Positions 14,648-22,852 of a stretch of DNA of 64,000 bases are shown here, piece after piece. This DNA comes from an uncultured Clostridia bacterium (GTDB lineage: Bacteria; Bacillota; Clostridia; Oscillospirales; Acutalibacteraceae). The position numbers and the translations under genes are program-made. Below the pieces are notes generated by a model, which was not told the DNA's origin, made no database searches, and saw only the letters and a list, made by a program, of their open reading frames with translations. Within the stretch, counting starts at the first letter, position 1. Each line of letters opens with the position of its first letter. Location: contig CAKZZS010000079.1 in the NCBI GenBank assembly GCA_937884975.1, positions 1 to 64,000 on the forward strand. The letters are read 5' to 3'.

Positions 14648-17095
14648 TTAAATCTGCTTTAACTTGCCGAGCTGCTTAAATCCGCCGCCCTTGAAGAAGC
14701 CGCCGATTATTATGCGAAGTCCCTTGCAGAACTTATCGTCATTGAGAATTACAAGCAGACCCTCCGCCATACGCGGCGAGAAGATGCCGAAGCTCATTGA
14801 AACAAAGTTCTTTATCGGGAGCTGGAGCGCAACCGCAGAAGCAAGATTGTCCTCACCGAGGAACTTTTTAAGAAGCCTGTTGAGTCTGCCGCCCCATTTG
14901 CCGTCAGCCGCGTCCTCAATAGTGCTTAAAATTGTAAGCGGCTTTGACTTATCCCTCTCGCTCGGGGGAATTTCGTGACCGAGTACCGCTTCAAACTGCT
15001 CATCGGTTACATTGTTTACGTCAGCCGTATAGTAAGCAGGAGCAAACAGGCTGTAATCGGGAATTTCATATGTATCCGTCGACGTGACGTTTACGCTCTT
15101 TTCAAGCTTAATGTCACGGCTTGAAGCGCCAACAAGAATTTTGAATTCACCCGTTTCAACCTGCCAGTCGTGAGCGTTGACATTATAAAAAGCAAATGCT
15201 CTCTTATCAAGCTCAACCGTAACCTCTTTCTCCTCACCTGCTTTAAGGAATACCTTTTTAAAGCCGCGAAGCTCCTTTACGGGACGGAAAACGGTGCTTT
15301 CAACATCGGATACATAAATCTGCGCAACCTCTGCGCCGTCTACGTCGCCCGTGTTCTTAATCTTAAAGGAAACCTTGAGAGTATCGGTATCAGCAATGCT
15401 GTCAGAAGAAAGAACAAGGTCGCTGTATTCAAAGGTCGTGTAGGAAAGACCGAAGCCGAACGGGAAACGGACGTCCTTTTTGGCGGTATCGTAGTAACGG
15501 TAGCCTACATAAACGCTTTCTCTGTATTCAACGGAAACGCTTGTTCCCGGGAAATACTTATAACTCGAATTGTCCTTAAGAGAACACGGATAAGTTTCCG
15601 AAAGCTTGCCTGACGGGTTTACGTCTCCGAAAAGCACGTCGCAAGCCGCGCTGCCCGACGCCTGACCTGTAAGGAAGCAGTTAAGAATTGCCTTAACGTC
15701 ATCCGCCCACGGCATATCAACCGCCGCGCCGCCCGAAAGGACAACTATTACGTTCTTGTTGACCTTGAGGACCTCTTCAACAAGTCTGTTATGAAGCGGA
15801 GGAATATCAAGGTGCTTCCTGTCGCTGCCCTCGGTTTCGTATTCATCCGTAAGACCGATGAACATAAGAACAGCCTCGGCATCCTTTGCAGTATTAACCG
15901 CTTCGGAGACAAGCGCGTCCTCATTTGCCTTTTTCTTTTCTTTTTTGCCCGTGACATAGCCCGTTGCGTATTTAAAGTCAACGCCCATTTCCTTAAGCGT
16001 ATCATAAGCGCAGTCAAGCCTGATGGGATTTATAAGCGAGGAGCCTGCTCCCTGATAACGCGGATTCTTTGCCATTTCGCCGATAACCGCTATCTTTGCG
16101 TCCTTCTTAAGAGGAAGAATCTTATCCTCGTTCTTCATAAGGACCATACACTGCGAAGCAATTTTTCTTGCAAGAGCGTGATGCTCTTCGGGGTCATAGG
16201 TGTACTCGCCGAGAGTCGCAACCGACTTATCAACCATATCCAGAAGCAGGTCAACCGCGTGGTCGAGCACCGCTTCGTCAAGAGTGCCGTTCTTAACAGC
16301 CTCAACAATAAGACGTGTGCCGTCGCCGGACGAAGTGGGCATTTCAAGCTCCTGACCTGCGATAAGTCCCGGAACGCGCTCATTTTCAGCGCCCCAGTCG
16401 GTGACGATAAGGTTTTCGTAACCCCAGTCGCCCCTAAGAACATCCGTAAGCAGCCACTTATTTTCCGCGCAGTATGTGCCGTTAAGCTTATTATAAGCGC
16501 ACATAACAGTCCAGGGCTGCGCCTTTTTAACCGCTATTTCAAACGGACGAAGATAAATTTCCCGAAGCGTCCTCTCATCCGCAACCGTATTAACCGTCAT
16601 ACGGCGTGTTTCCTGGTTATTAGCCGCGTAGTGCTTAAGAGAGGTGCCGATGCCCTTTGACTGAACGCCGTTGATAAAGGAAGCCGCCATCTCACCTGCA
16701 AGAAGCGGATCCTCCGAAAAATACTCAAAGTTTCTTCCGCAAAGCGGCGAACGCTTTATATTAGTGCCCGGTCCGAGCAGTACGGAAACCTTTTCCTTGC
16801 GGCATTCGTCGCCTAAAGCCTCGCCCATTGTCCTGATAAGGTCAACGTCCCACGAACAAGCCGTGGCGGAAGCAGTCGGGAAGCAAATAGCCGGAACGCC
16901 CTTGAGAAGGTCTGTTTCACCCTTTTTCGCCGCGTCGGGATCACCCTTTTTGCGGATACCGTGAGGGCCGTCGTTAAGGCTGACTGACTGTATGCCGAGT
17001 CTTTCAACCGGCTGGGAATGCCAATAGTCGAGACCGTCACACATACTCGCCTTTTCTTCAAGCGTCATCTGGCTGATTAAGTCAGCGTGTTTCAT
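14648..17095 (-). CDS. GH3 beta-glucosidase family glycosidase, canonical domain order
   Basis: The 815 residues run in order: the N-terminal (beta/alpha)8 domain (SLNDGPHGIRKKG, LGPGTNIKRSPLCGRNFEYFSEDP, LKHYAANNQETRR, nucleophile Asp in IVTDWGAENE near residue 230); the alpha/beta domain (MLIGLTDEYETEGSDR-like, about residues 400-430, which usually carries the acid/base Glu); then a fibronectin III-like domain after YPFGFGLSYTTFEY-like sequence. A 100-residue helical tail follows and is not part of the usual fold. No signal peptide is present. TAGGAGGAG precedes the ATG. It faces the permuted GH3 gene. Confidence 0.92.
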   Translation of the reverse strand: MKHADLISQMTLEEKASMCDGLDYWHSQPVERLGIQSVSLNDGPHGIRKKGDPDAAKKGETDLLKGVPAICFPTASATACSWDVDLIRTMGEALGDECRKEKVSVLLGPGTNIKRSPLCGRNFEYFSEDPLLAGEMAASFINGVQSKGIGTSLKHYAANNQETRRMTVNTVADERTLREIYLRPFEIAVKKAQPWTVMCAYNKLNGTYCAENKWLLTDVLRGDWGYENLIVTDWGAENERVPGLIAGQELEMPTSSGDGTRLIVEAVKNGTLDEAVLDHAVDLLLDMVDKSVATLGEYTYDPEEHHALARKIASQCMVLMKNEDKILPLKKDAKIAVIGEMAKNPRYQGAGSSLINPIRLDCAYDTLKEMGVDFKYATGYVTGKKEKKKANEDALVSEAVNTAKDAEAVLMFIGLTDEYETEGSDRKHLDIPPLHNRLVEEVLKVNKNVIVVLSGGAAVDMPWADDVKAILNCFLTGQASGSAACDVLFGDVNPSGKLSETYPCSLKDNSSYKYFPGTSVSVEYRESVYVGYRYYDTAKKDVRFPFGFGLSYTTFEYSDLVLSSDSIADTDTLKVSFKIKNTGDVDGAEVAQIYVSDVESTVFRPVKELRGFKKVFLKAGEEKEVTVELDKRAFAFYNVNAHDWQVETGEFKILVGASSRDIKLEKSVNVTSTDTYEIPDYSLFAPAYYTADVNNVTDEQFEAVLGHEIPPSERDKSKPLTILSTIEDAADGKWGGRLNRLLKKFLGEDNLASAVALQLPIKNFVSMSFGIFSPRMAEGLLVILNDDKFCKGLRIIIGGFFKGGGFKQLGKLKQI

Positions 17096-17156
17096 TATTT
17101 TCTCCTCCTATATCACATTTTCATTGATTTTTATATCTAAATTATATAATAAAATA

Positions 17157-17191
17157 AAACCCGTTTTTCCGCAAGGGAATTAAACGGGTTT
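17157..17191. terminator. Terminator-like hairpin upstream of the GH3 gene and downstream of rmuC
   Basis: AAACCCGTTT / AAACGGGTTT with a 15 nt interior. On the minus strand it follows rmuC and is flanked by U-rich sequence. Confidence 0.8.
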
Positions 17192-17227
17192 TTAACTTTT
17201 TTATTCAATTTTACTATAAAAGGTCAC

Positions 17228-18544
17228 TCATTCTTGTTCATTATCATCAACCGATTCGGGTATGCCCTGCAAATCGGCGCTTTCAATGGATTCAACCGAA
17301 CGCAGTTTTTTCTGAATTATGCCGCTGCGGTGGCTCGCCTCATCAATGGTTTTGCCTGCCTCGTCAATTTTCTTTCTCGCCTTTTCAAGAAGAGTTCCGA
17401 ATTTTTCGTACTGCGATTTCGTAATACCGAGAAGAGTTCTTATTTCATTTGCCTTTTCGTTTATGGCGACTGTTCTGAAGCCAAGGGCGAGCGAATTCAA
17501 AAGCGCGGTAATCGTAGTCGGTCCTGCTATCATTATGTTAAGCTCATTGTGAAGCTTTTCGGGAAGTCCCGTCTTTGAGGAAACAATTTCCGCATAAAGT
17601 CCTTCTGTCGCAAGGTACATTATTGCAAACGGAGTGGTTTTCGGGATATTGATATATTTTGTAATCGTTTTTGCTTCCGAAAGCACCCTTGCTTCAAGCG
17701 CCTTTCTTGCCGCTTCAAGAGCGGAAGCGTCCGCATTGTCGGCAGCCTCGCAAAGTCTTATATAGTCCTCCGTGGGGAATTTTGAGTCAATGGGAAGATA
17801 TACAAATTCGTCCTTACTCTCACTTGAGGGGATTCTTACGGCAAATTCAACCCTGTCCGCATTTCCCGAGGTGGCGACGTTTTTATCGTACATTCCGGGA
17901 ATAGTCTGGTCAAGTATGCCCTCAAGCTGAACCTCAGCCCATGTTCCCCTTGACTTAACGTTTGAAAGCATACGGTTAAGCGAGGAGACGTTATTCGTAA
18001 CGCCCGAGGAAAGCTCTTTCATTTCACCCAGGGATTTATACAGGTTTTCAAGCTGCTCGGAAACGGTTTTAAACGAGCTGTCAAGCCGTTCGTTAAGCGT
18101 TTTATTGAGCTTTTCATCAACCGTTTCACGCATCTGGTCAAGCTTCTTTTCGTTACTTTCCTGCATTTTTGAAATCGCCTGCTCAATGGATTTCGTCTGC
18201 TTCTCATTAAGCTCGATATTGCTGTTTTTAATTGCGTTGAGCGACTGATTCATAGCCTCGGTCATTTTAAGCGATGACTCATAATTTGACCTTGTCATTT
18301 CGCTTATTTTTTCACCCGTCTGCGCAAGCGTGCGCGAAGTTTCTTCCTTTAACCCCTGCTGAAACTGATTTGTATCAAGTCGGCTTCTGGAAAACTCGTC
18401 TGCAATATTTTTCTGAATATCGTTAAGCTTTTGCGTGACGGCGTCATTTTCGCCCTTTTTATTGACCTTTAAAAGAATGGCAACGGATATAAAGAGAATG
18501 ACAACCGACGCGATGAAGGTTGCAATAATAACATAATCGGGCAT
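17228..18544 (-). CDS. rmuC: DNA recombination protein RmuC
   Basis: The 438 residues begin with one N-terminal transmembrane helix (VIIATFIASVVILFISVAILL). A long coiled coil follows (about residues 30-175, rich in K, E, Q). The PD-(D/E)xK-like RmuC core has SRGTWAEVQLEGILDQTIPGMYD, LPIDSKFPTEDY and TTPFAIMYLATEGLYAEI. RmuC limits inversion at short inverted repeats and processes damaged DNA ends. GGAGGG precedes the ATG. It is a single gene, divergent from the OppA-like gene. Confidence 0.93.
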   Translation of the reverse strand: MPDYVIIATFIASVVILFISVAILLKVNKKGENDAVTQKLNDIQKNIADEFSRSRLDTNQFQQGLKEETSRTLAQTGEKISEMTRSNYESSLKMTEAMNQSLNAIKNSNIELNEKQTKSIEQAISKMQESNEKKLDQMRETVDEKLNKTLNERLDSSFKTVSEQLENLYKSLGEMKELSSGVTNNVSSLNRMLSNVKSRGTWAEVQLEGILDQTIPGMYDKNVATSGNADRVEFAVRIPSSESKDEFVYLPIDSKFPTEDYIRLCEAADNADASALEAARKALEARVLSEAKTITKYINIPKTTPFAIMYLATEGLYAEIVSSKTGLPEKLHNELNIMIAGPTTITALLNSLALGFRTVAINEKANEIRTLLGITKSQYEKFGTLLEKARKKIDEAGKTIDEASHRSGIIQKKLRSVESIESADLQGIPESVDDNEQE

Positions 18545-18673
18545 AGTTTTCCCTCCAAAAGAATTATTGATATATATTTTAGCACAATTTTAGCATAAAG
18601 TGTGAGTCATTTTAAGTACAAACGGAGAATTTTTTATAATTTTCCTGAATTTGTGGTAAAAAACGTCGTTTTT

Positions 18674-18682
18674 TGGTATACT
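18674..18682 (+). promoter_or_regulatory. Extended -10 promoter of the OppA-like gene
   Basis: TGG followed by TATACT, 32 nt before the start, without a clear -35. The 170 nt between rmuC and this gene otherwise contains only a small AAAACG/CGTTTT hairpin at about 18660. Confidence 0.45.
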
Positions 18683-18714
18683 TATAGCGAAAAAAATTGT
18701 AGGGACGGATGGAT

Positions 18715-20340
18715 ATGAAGAAAATTCTTTCCGTAATTATTGCTATATCTGTTATAATTGCTGTTTTTTCGAGTTGCTCGGGCAAAAGTAAAAACGGCGA
18801 AACATTTATTATGCCCGTTTCCTCAACTCCTGAAAGCCTTGACCCGCAGATAGCTTCAAGCGATGTTGAAAGACTTATTATTGCCAATTGCTTTGAAGGG
18901 CTTTTCAGGCTTTCTTCCGACGGCAAACCCGAAAACGGAGTTGCAACGTCTTACACGGTTTCTCCCGACGGGCTTACCTACACCTTTAAATTAAGAGAGG
19001 ATTCGAAATGGCACGTCCTTTCCGGATACGAAAAAATACTCGGAGAGGATTTTGAAAAGAAATACGATTTCCGCGTGACGGCAAAGGATTTTGTCTTTGC
19101 TTTCAGGCGAGCCGTTGACAGTAAAACCGCGTCAAATCAGGCGGCTAATCTATTTTCAATTAAAAACGCAAGAAACATAAATCTCAATAACACCTCTCCC
19201 TCCGCTCTCGGGGTCAGGGCAATTGATGATTTTACGCTTGAAATAACTCTCGACTACCCCGATTCTAACCTTTTATACAACCTGACGAGTGAAGCGGCTA
19301 TGCCCTGTAACGAGGCTTTCTGGAACGCGACAAAGGGAAAATACGGGTTGAGCGTGACTTACACGCTTTGTAACGGTCCGTTTTATCTTTCCGAATGGAA
19401 TGACGATCAAAATGTCAGGATGACCAGAAATGACGATTATTCGGGCGAAAACGAGGTAAAGCCGTATTCGGTAAGGCTTATTGTAAATAACGACGAAGAA
19501 GATATAAAGGAAAAAGTTCTTTCTGCAACATATGACGCAGCGTTTTTAAGCGACGCGCAGTTAAAGGACGCCGACGTTTCCCTTATTACGAAAATGCCGT
19601 TTGAAAACACAGTTTGCTCTCTTATATTCAACTGCTCGGACACCTACTTTTCATCTCTTAAAATAAGAAAAGCCGTTTGTCTTTGCTCCGGGATGGACAC
19701 AAACACTCTTCCCGTGAATATTTCTTCACTCGCAAGCGGCATTGTTCCGCCCTTCTGCACCTTTTCGGGTGAAAACTACCGCGTGGCGGCAGGAAAGGCA
19801 AATCTTACCGAATATAACGAGAAAAACGCAAAAAAATATTTCGAAAAGGGACTCAAAGAAATTGAGGCGGACTCGGTTAAATTCAACGTGCTTTGCTCCG
19901 AAGAGTACGAGGAAACCATCAGAACGCTTATTCAGTCCTGGCAAAAGGTACTCGGCATTAAGCTTGTTGCGTCTGTTGACGTAAGGGAAACGAATGAACT
20001 TAAAAATCTTGTAAGAAACGGCGAATACTCGCTTGCGTTTTATCCCCTTGAAGCAACCGAACAGGACGCAAAAAATTTCCTTTTCTCTTTTTCCACTCTT
20101 TCGGGCAATAATTTACTTAATTTCAGCGATAAAAAATATGATTCGCTTCTCAACGCCGCGGCTGAAAAATCAACCGCCTCGGCGCTTGCTGAATGCGAAA
20201 ACTATCTGCTCGACAATGCGGTAATTTATCCCGTTTTTAATTCCAACAGTTATTTCGTTACCGCCGCTGACAGCGAGGGAATATATTTCCGTTCAAATAA
20301 GCATAACGTATTTTTCATAAACGCCGAAAGGAAAAAATAA
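18715..20340 (+). CDS. Peptide ABC transporter substrate-binding lipoprotein (OppA/SBP_bac_5 family)
   Basis: The 541 residues start with a lipoprotein signal peptide (MKKILSVIIAISVII...) and lipobox VFSSC, the lipidated Cys being residue 21. The SBP_bac_5 pattern follows: LDPQIASSDVERLIIANCFEGLF, GLTYTFKLREDSKWH, AKDFVFAFRR, and NGPFYLSEW. It should bind oligopeptides outside the membrane. The ATG at 18715 is preferred to one 6 nt upstream because it gives the cleaner signal and better spacing from AGGG; both are possible. No permease genes adjoin it, so it may serve the Opp system at 58-64 kb or another. It overlaps the next gene by 1 nt. Confidence 0.88.
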   Translation: MKKILSVIIAISVIIAVFSSCSGKSKNGETFIMPVSSTPESLDPQIASSDVERLIIANCFEGLFRLSSDGKPENGVATSYTVSPDGLTYTFKLREDSKWHVLSGYEKILGEDFEKKYDFRVTAKDFVFAFRRAVDSKTASNQAANLFSIKNARNINLNNTSPSALGVRAIDDFTLEITLDYPDSNLLYNLTSEAAMPCNEAFWNATKGKYGLSVTYTLCNGPFYLSEWNDDQNVRMTRNDDYSGENEVKPYSVRLIVNNDEEDIKEKVLSATYDAAFLSDAQLKDADVSLITKMPFENTVCSLIFNCSDTYFSSLKIRKAVCLCSGMDTNTLPVNISSLASGIVPPFCTFSGENYRVAAGKANLTEYNEKNAKKYFEKGLKEIEADSVKFNVLCSEEYEETIRTLIQSWQKVLGIKLVASVDVRETNELKNLVRNGEYSLAFYPLEATEQDAKNFLFSFSTLSGNNLLNFSDKKYDSLLNAAAEKSTASALAECENYLLDNAVIYPVFNSNSYFVTAADSEGIYFRSNKHNVFFINAERKK

Positions 20341-20819
20341 TGTCAAAAACAAGAAAAGTCCTTGCCGTTTTGTCACTTATTGCGGCTCTCGCGCTTATGT
20401 GCGTTATCTTTTATCTTTCAAATCAGCCTGCGCAAGAAAGCAATATGCTTTCCGACTCGGTTATTGAACAGATTTATTCTCTTAACGGTTTGCTCGTTCC
20501 CGTACTTATCATAAGAAAAGCGGCGCATATGTGCGAATACGCTTTGCTTTCATTTCTGTTTTCAAATTCGTTTTATCTGCTGAAAAAGAAAAAGTGGCAA
20601 ATAATATCCTTTATTTTAACTTTTCTTTACGCCTGCTCGGATGAAATTCACCAGCTTTTCATTCCCGGCAGAGCAGGTATGATAATTGACGTTTTAATCG
20701 ATTCGTCAGGCGCTCTTCTCGGCTTGGCAGCATATTTTATTTTAATAAAAATCATAATTAAAGTCAGGAGTAAAAAAGATGTCCGTAATCCGTCCGTTCA
20801 AAGCAATAAGACCGACTAA
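20340..20819 (+). CDS. VanZ family membrane protein
   Basis: The 159 residues have four transmembrane helices and the VanZ signature, with DEIHQLFIPGRAGMIIDVLIDSSGALLG near residues 100-130. VanZ-like proteins give low-level glycopeptide or lipopeptide resistance in some species, but most have unknown jobs. The ATG overlaps the previous TAA (TAATG), so it is coupled to the OppA-like gene. Its 3' end overlaps the DUF1015 gene by 41 nt. Confidence 0.88.
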   Translation: MSKTRKVLAVLSLIAALALMCVIFYLSNQPAQESNMLSDSVIEQIYSLNGLLVPVLIIRKAAHMCEYALLSFLFSNSFYLLKKKKWQIISFILTFLYACSDEIHQLFIPGRAGMIIDVLIDSSGALLGLAAYFILIKIIIKVRSKKDVRNPSVQSNKTD

Positions 20820-22020
20820 AGACAAGGCTTCCTCAGTCGCCGCCCTCCCCTATGACGTTATGTCAAGCGAGGAGGCAAGAGAAATGGTAAAGGGAAAGCC
20901 CTACTCATTTCTTCACGTTGACAGGGGTGAAATTGACCTGCCTGTCGGTACAGATATGTATTCAGACGAGGTTTATAACAAGGCGAAGGAAAACCTTGAA
21001 AAGCTCATTAAGAACAGAATTCTTGTTCAGGATGAAAAGCCGTGCCTTTACATTTACCGCCAGATTTGGAATAACAGAGCGCAGACGGGTCTTGTTGCGT
21101 GCGCGTCGGTTGACGACTATATCAACAACGTAATCAAAAAGCACGAAAAGACGAGAGCCGACAAGGAACAGGACCGTATAAACCACGTTGATACGCTTGA
21201 CGCAAATACGGGTCCTATTTTCTTAACCTACAGACCTAATCAGAATGTAAGAAGTATTATTTCGGACTGGATTTCGTCTCACGATACGGCGTGCGATTTT
21301 GTTTCGGGCGAGGTTAAGCAGACGGTCTGGGTAATAGACGACGAAAAGACAATTGAAAAAATAACGGATTTATTTAAAAATATTCCCGACCTTTACATAG
21401 CGGACGGCCATCACCGCTGCGCTTCGGCGGTTCGCGTTGCCGAAATAAGAAGAAAGGATAACCCCGACTATACGGGCGAAGAGGAATTCAATTTCTTCCT
21501 GTCCGTCCTTTTCCCGAGTGATGAGCTTAAAATAATGGACTATAACCGCGTTATAAAGGACCTCAATTCGCTTTCGAAAGAGGAATTTCTTAATAAGATT
21601 AAAGAAAATTTTGAAATTGAAGAAATGGGCAAAGAGGCATACCGTCCCGTCTGTCAGCACAATTTCGGAATGCTTATTGAAAACGAATGGTATTCGCTTA
21701 CCGCCAAAAAGGAAACCTTTGACGAAAATGACGCGGTTGAAAGCCTTGACGTTTCAATTTTACAGAATAACCTCATTTCACCCGTGCTCGGAATCGAAAA
21801 CCCGAAAACCGATTCGCGAATTGATTTTATCGGCGGAATAAGAGGTCTTTCCGAGCTTGAAAAAAGAGTTAAGAACGGCTGGGCAGTTGCGTTTTCGATG
21901 TATCCAACCTCACTTGCGGAGCTTATGAGAATTGCGGACGAAAATTTCCTTATGCCGCCTAAATCAACCTGGTTCGAACCGAAATTATTAAGCGGACTTT
22001 TTATTCATAAATTATCATAA
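20779..22020 (+). CDS. DUF1015 family protein
   Basis: This 413-residue member of DUF1015 starts MSVIRPFKAIRPTKDKASSVAALPYDVM and carries the conserved ADGHHRCASAVR and NFFLSVLFP segments. The family is widespread in Clostridia, often near serC/serA, and is of unproven function; the His-rich motif suggests metal or phosphate chemistry. CAGGAG lies 8 nt before the ATG. The 41 nt overlap with the VanZ gene indicates one operon. Confidence 0.9.
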   Translation: MSVIRPFKAIRPTKDKASSVAALPYDVMSSEEAREMVKGKPYSFLHVDRGEIDLPVGTDMYSDEVYNKAKENLEKLIKNRILVQDEKPCLYIYRQIWNNRAQTGLVACASVDDYINNVIKKHEKTRADKEQDRINHVDTLDANTGPIFLTYRPNQNVRSIISDWISSHDTACDFVSGEVKQTVWVIDDEKTIEKITDLFKNIPDLYIADGHHRCASAVRVAEIRRKDNPDYTGEEEFNFFLSVLFPSDELKIMDYNRVIKDLNSLSKEEFLNKIKENFEIEEMGKEAYRPVCQHNFGMLIENEWYSLTAKKETFDENDAVESLDVSILQNNLISPVLGIENPKTDSRIDFIGGIRGLSELEKRVKNGWAVAFSMYPTSLAELMRIADENFLMPPKSTWFEPKLLSGLFIHKLS

Positions 22021-22026
22021 AAAGAG

Positions 22027-22803
22027 ATGAAGAAAATGAAAAACTTTCACACTCATACCACCCGTTGCGGTCACGCGCACGGCAAGGATGAAAAATACGT
22101 TGAAAAGGCGATAAAAAACGGTTTTTCCGCTCTCGGCTTTTCCGACCACTCCCCTATGGTTTTTTCTCCCGAAAGCCACAAATCGTCCTTTCGCATTCCG
22201 CTTGAAAAGACCGAGGACTACGTCAGCTCAATAAATTCCTTAAAAGAAAAATACGCTTCCGACATTAAAATATACCTCGGCTACGAGATGGAATACTACC
22301 CAAAATATTTTAATCAGACTATCGACTACCTTGAGCAGTTCGGTTTTGATTACCTGATTTTAGGTCAGCATTTTACCTCAAACGAATGTGACGAAAAGGC
22401 GGTTTACTCCGCAGGCGGAACAAATAACCCATACGACTTTGACAGCTATATTGAACAGACGCTTGAGGGTTTACAAACGGGAAGATACCTTTATATTGCC
22501 CACCCGGACGTATTCAAGTTTACGGGCAGTGACGAAGAATATATCAAAAGAGCAGAATACTTTATAAAGGAATTAAAAAAGCTCGGCTATCCGCTGGAAT
22601 TCAACCTGCTCGGCTTTGCGGATAAGAGAAACTATCCCGACAGCCGCTTCTGGGAAATCGTCGCAAAAGAGGGAAACGACGTTGTAATAGGCTTTGACGC
22701 GCACGAACCGTCGGTTTTAAGCGATATGAAGACCTTTGAAAAAGCAAAGGAATACCTCAATTCACTTGGCATTGAACCGATGAATGATAAAATTGAAATA
22801 TGA
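22027..22803 (+). CDS. Histidinol-phosphatase, PHP family
   Basis: This 258-residue PHP-superfamily metallo-phosphatase has NFHTHTTRCGHA (metal ligands HxH), FSDHSP, GYEMEYYP and IAHPDVFKF. It fits the HisK/HisJ type, which hydrolyses histidinol phosphate in histidine synthesis. No other his gene is in the window, and the PHP family includes other phosphoesterases, so the specific substrate is inferred. It follows the DUF1015 gene by 6 nt and ends the operon at a strong terminator. Confidence 0.83.
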   Translation: MKKMKNFHTHTTRCGHAHGKDEKYVEKAIKNGFSALGFSDHSPMVFSPESHKSSFRIPLEKTEDYVSSINSLKEKYASDIKIYLGYEMEYYPKYFNQTIDYLEQFGFDYLILGQHFTSNECDEKAVYSAGGTNNPYDFDSYIEQTLEGLQTGRYLYIAHPDVFKFTGSDEEYIKRAEYFIKELKKLGYPLEFNLLGFADKRNYPDSRFWEIVAKEGNDVVIGFDAHEPSVLSDMKTFEKAKEYLNSLGIEPMNDKIEI

Positions 22804-22812
22804 TAAAAAATT

Positions 22813-22837
22813 CGCCTCCCTTTAGTTAAGGGAGGCG
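22813..22837. terminator. Bidirectional terminator
   Basis: A perfect 10 bp GC-rich stem, CGCCTCCCTT / AAGGGAGGCG, with loop TAGTT sits between two convergent genes. Confidence 0.88.
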
Positions 22838-22852
22838 TTTCTTGTTTGCCGT

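Noticed and set aside
15170..16660. Long plus-strand frames opposite the GH3 gene (147 and 289 codons)
   Set aside because: They lie antisense to a clear GH3 enzyme, have biased composition and no ribosome sites or recognisable domains.
18709..18714. ATG two codons upstream as start of the OppA-like gene
   Set aside because: It gives only 4 nt from AGGG and adds an acidic residue before the lysines of the signal peptide; the ATG at 18715 is more typical, though not certain.
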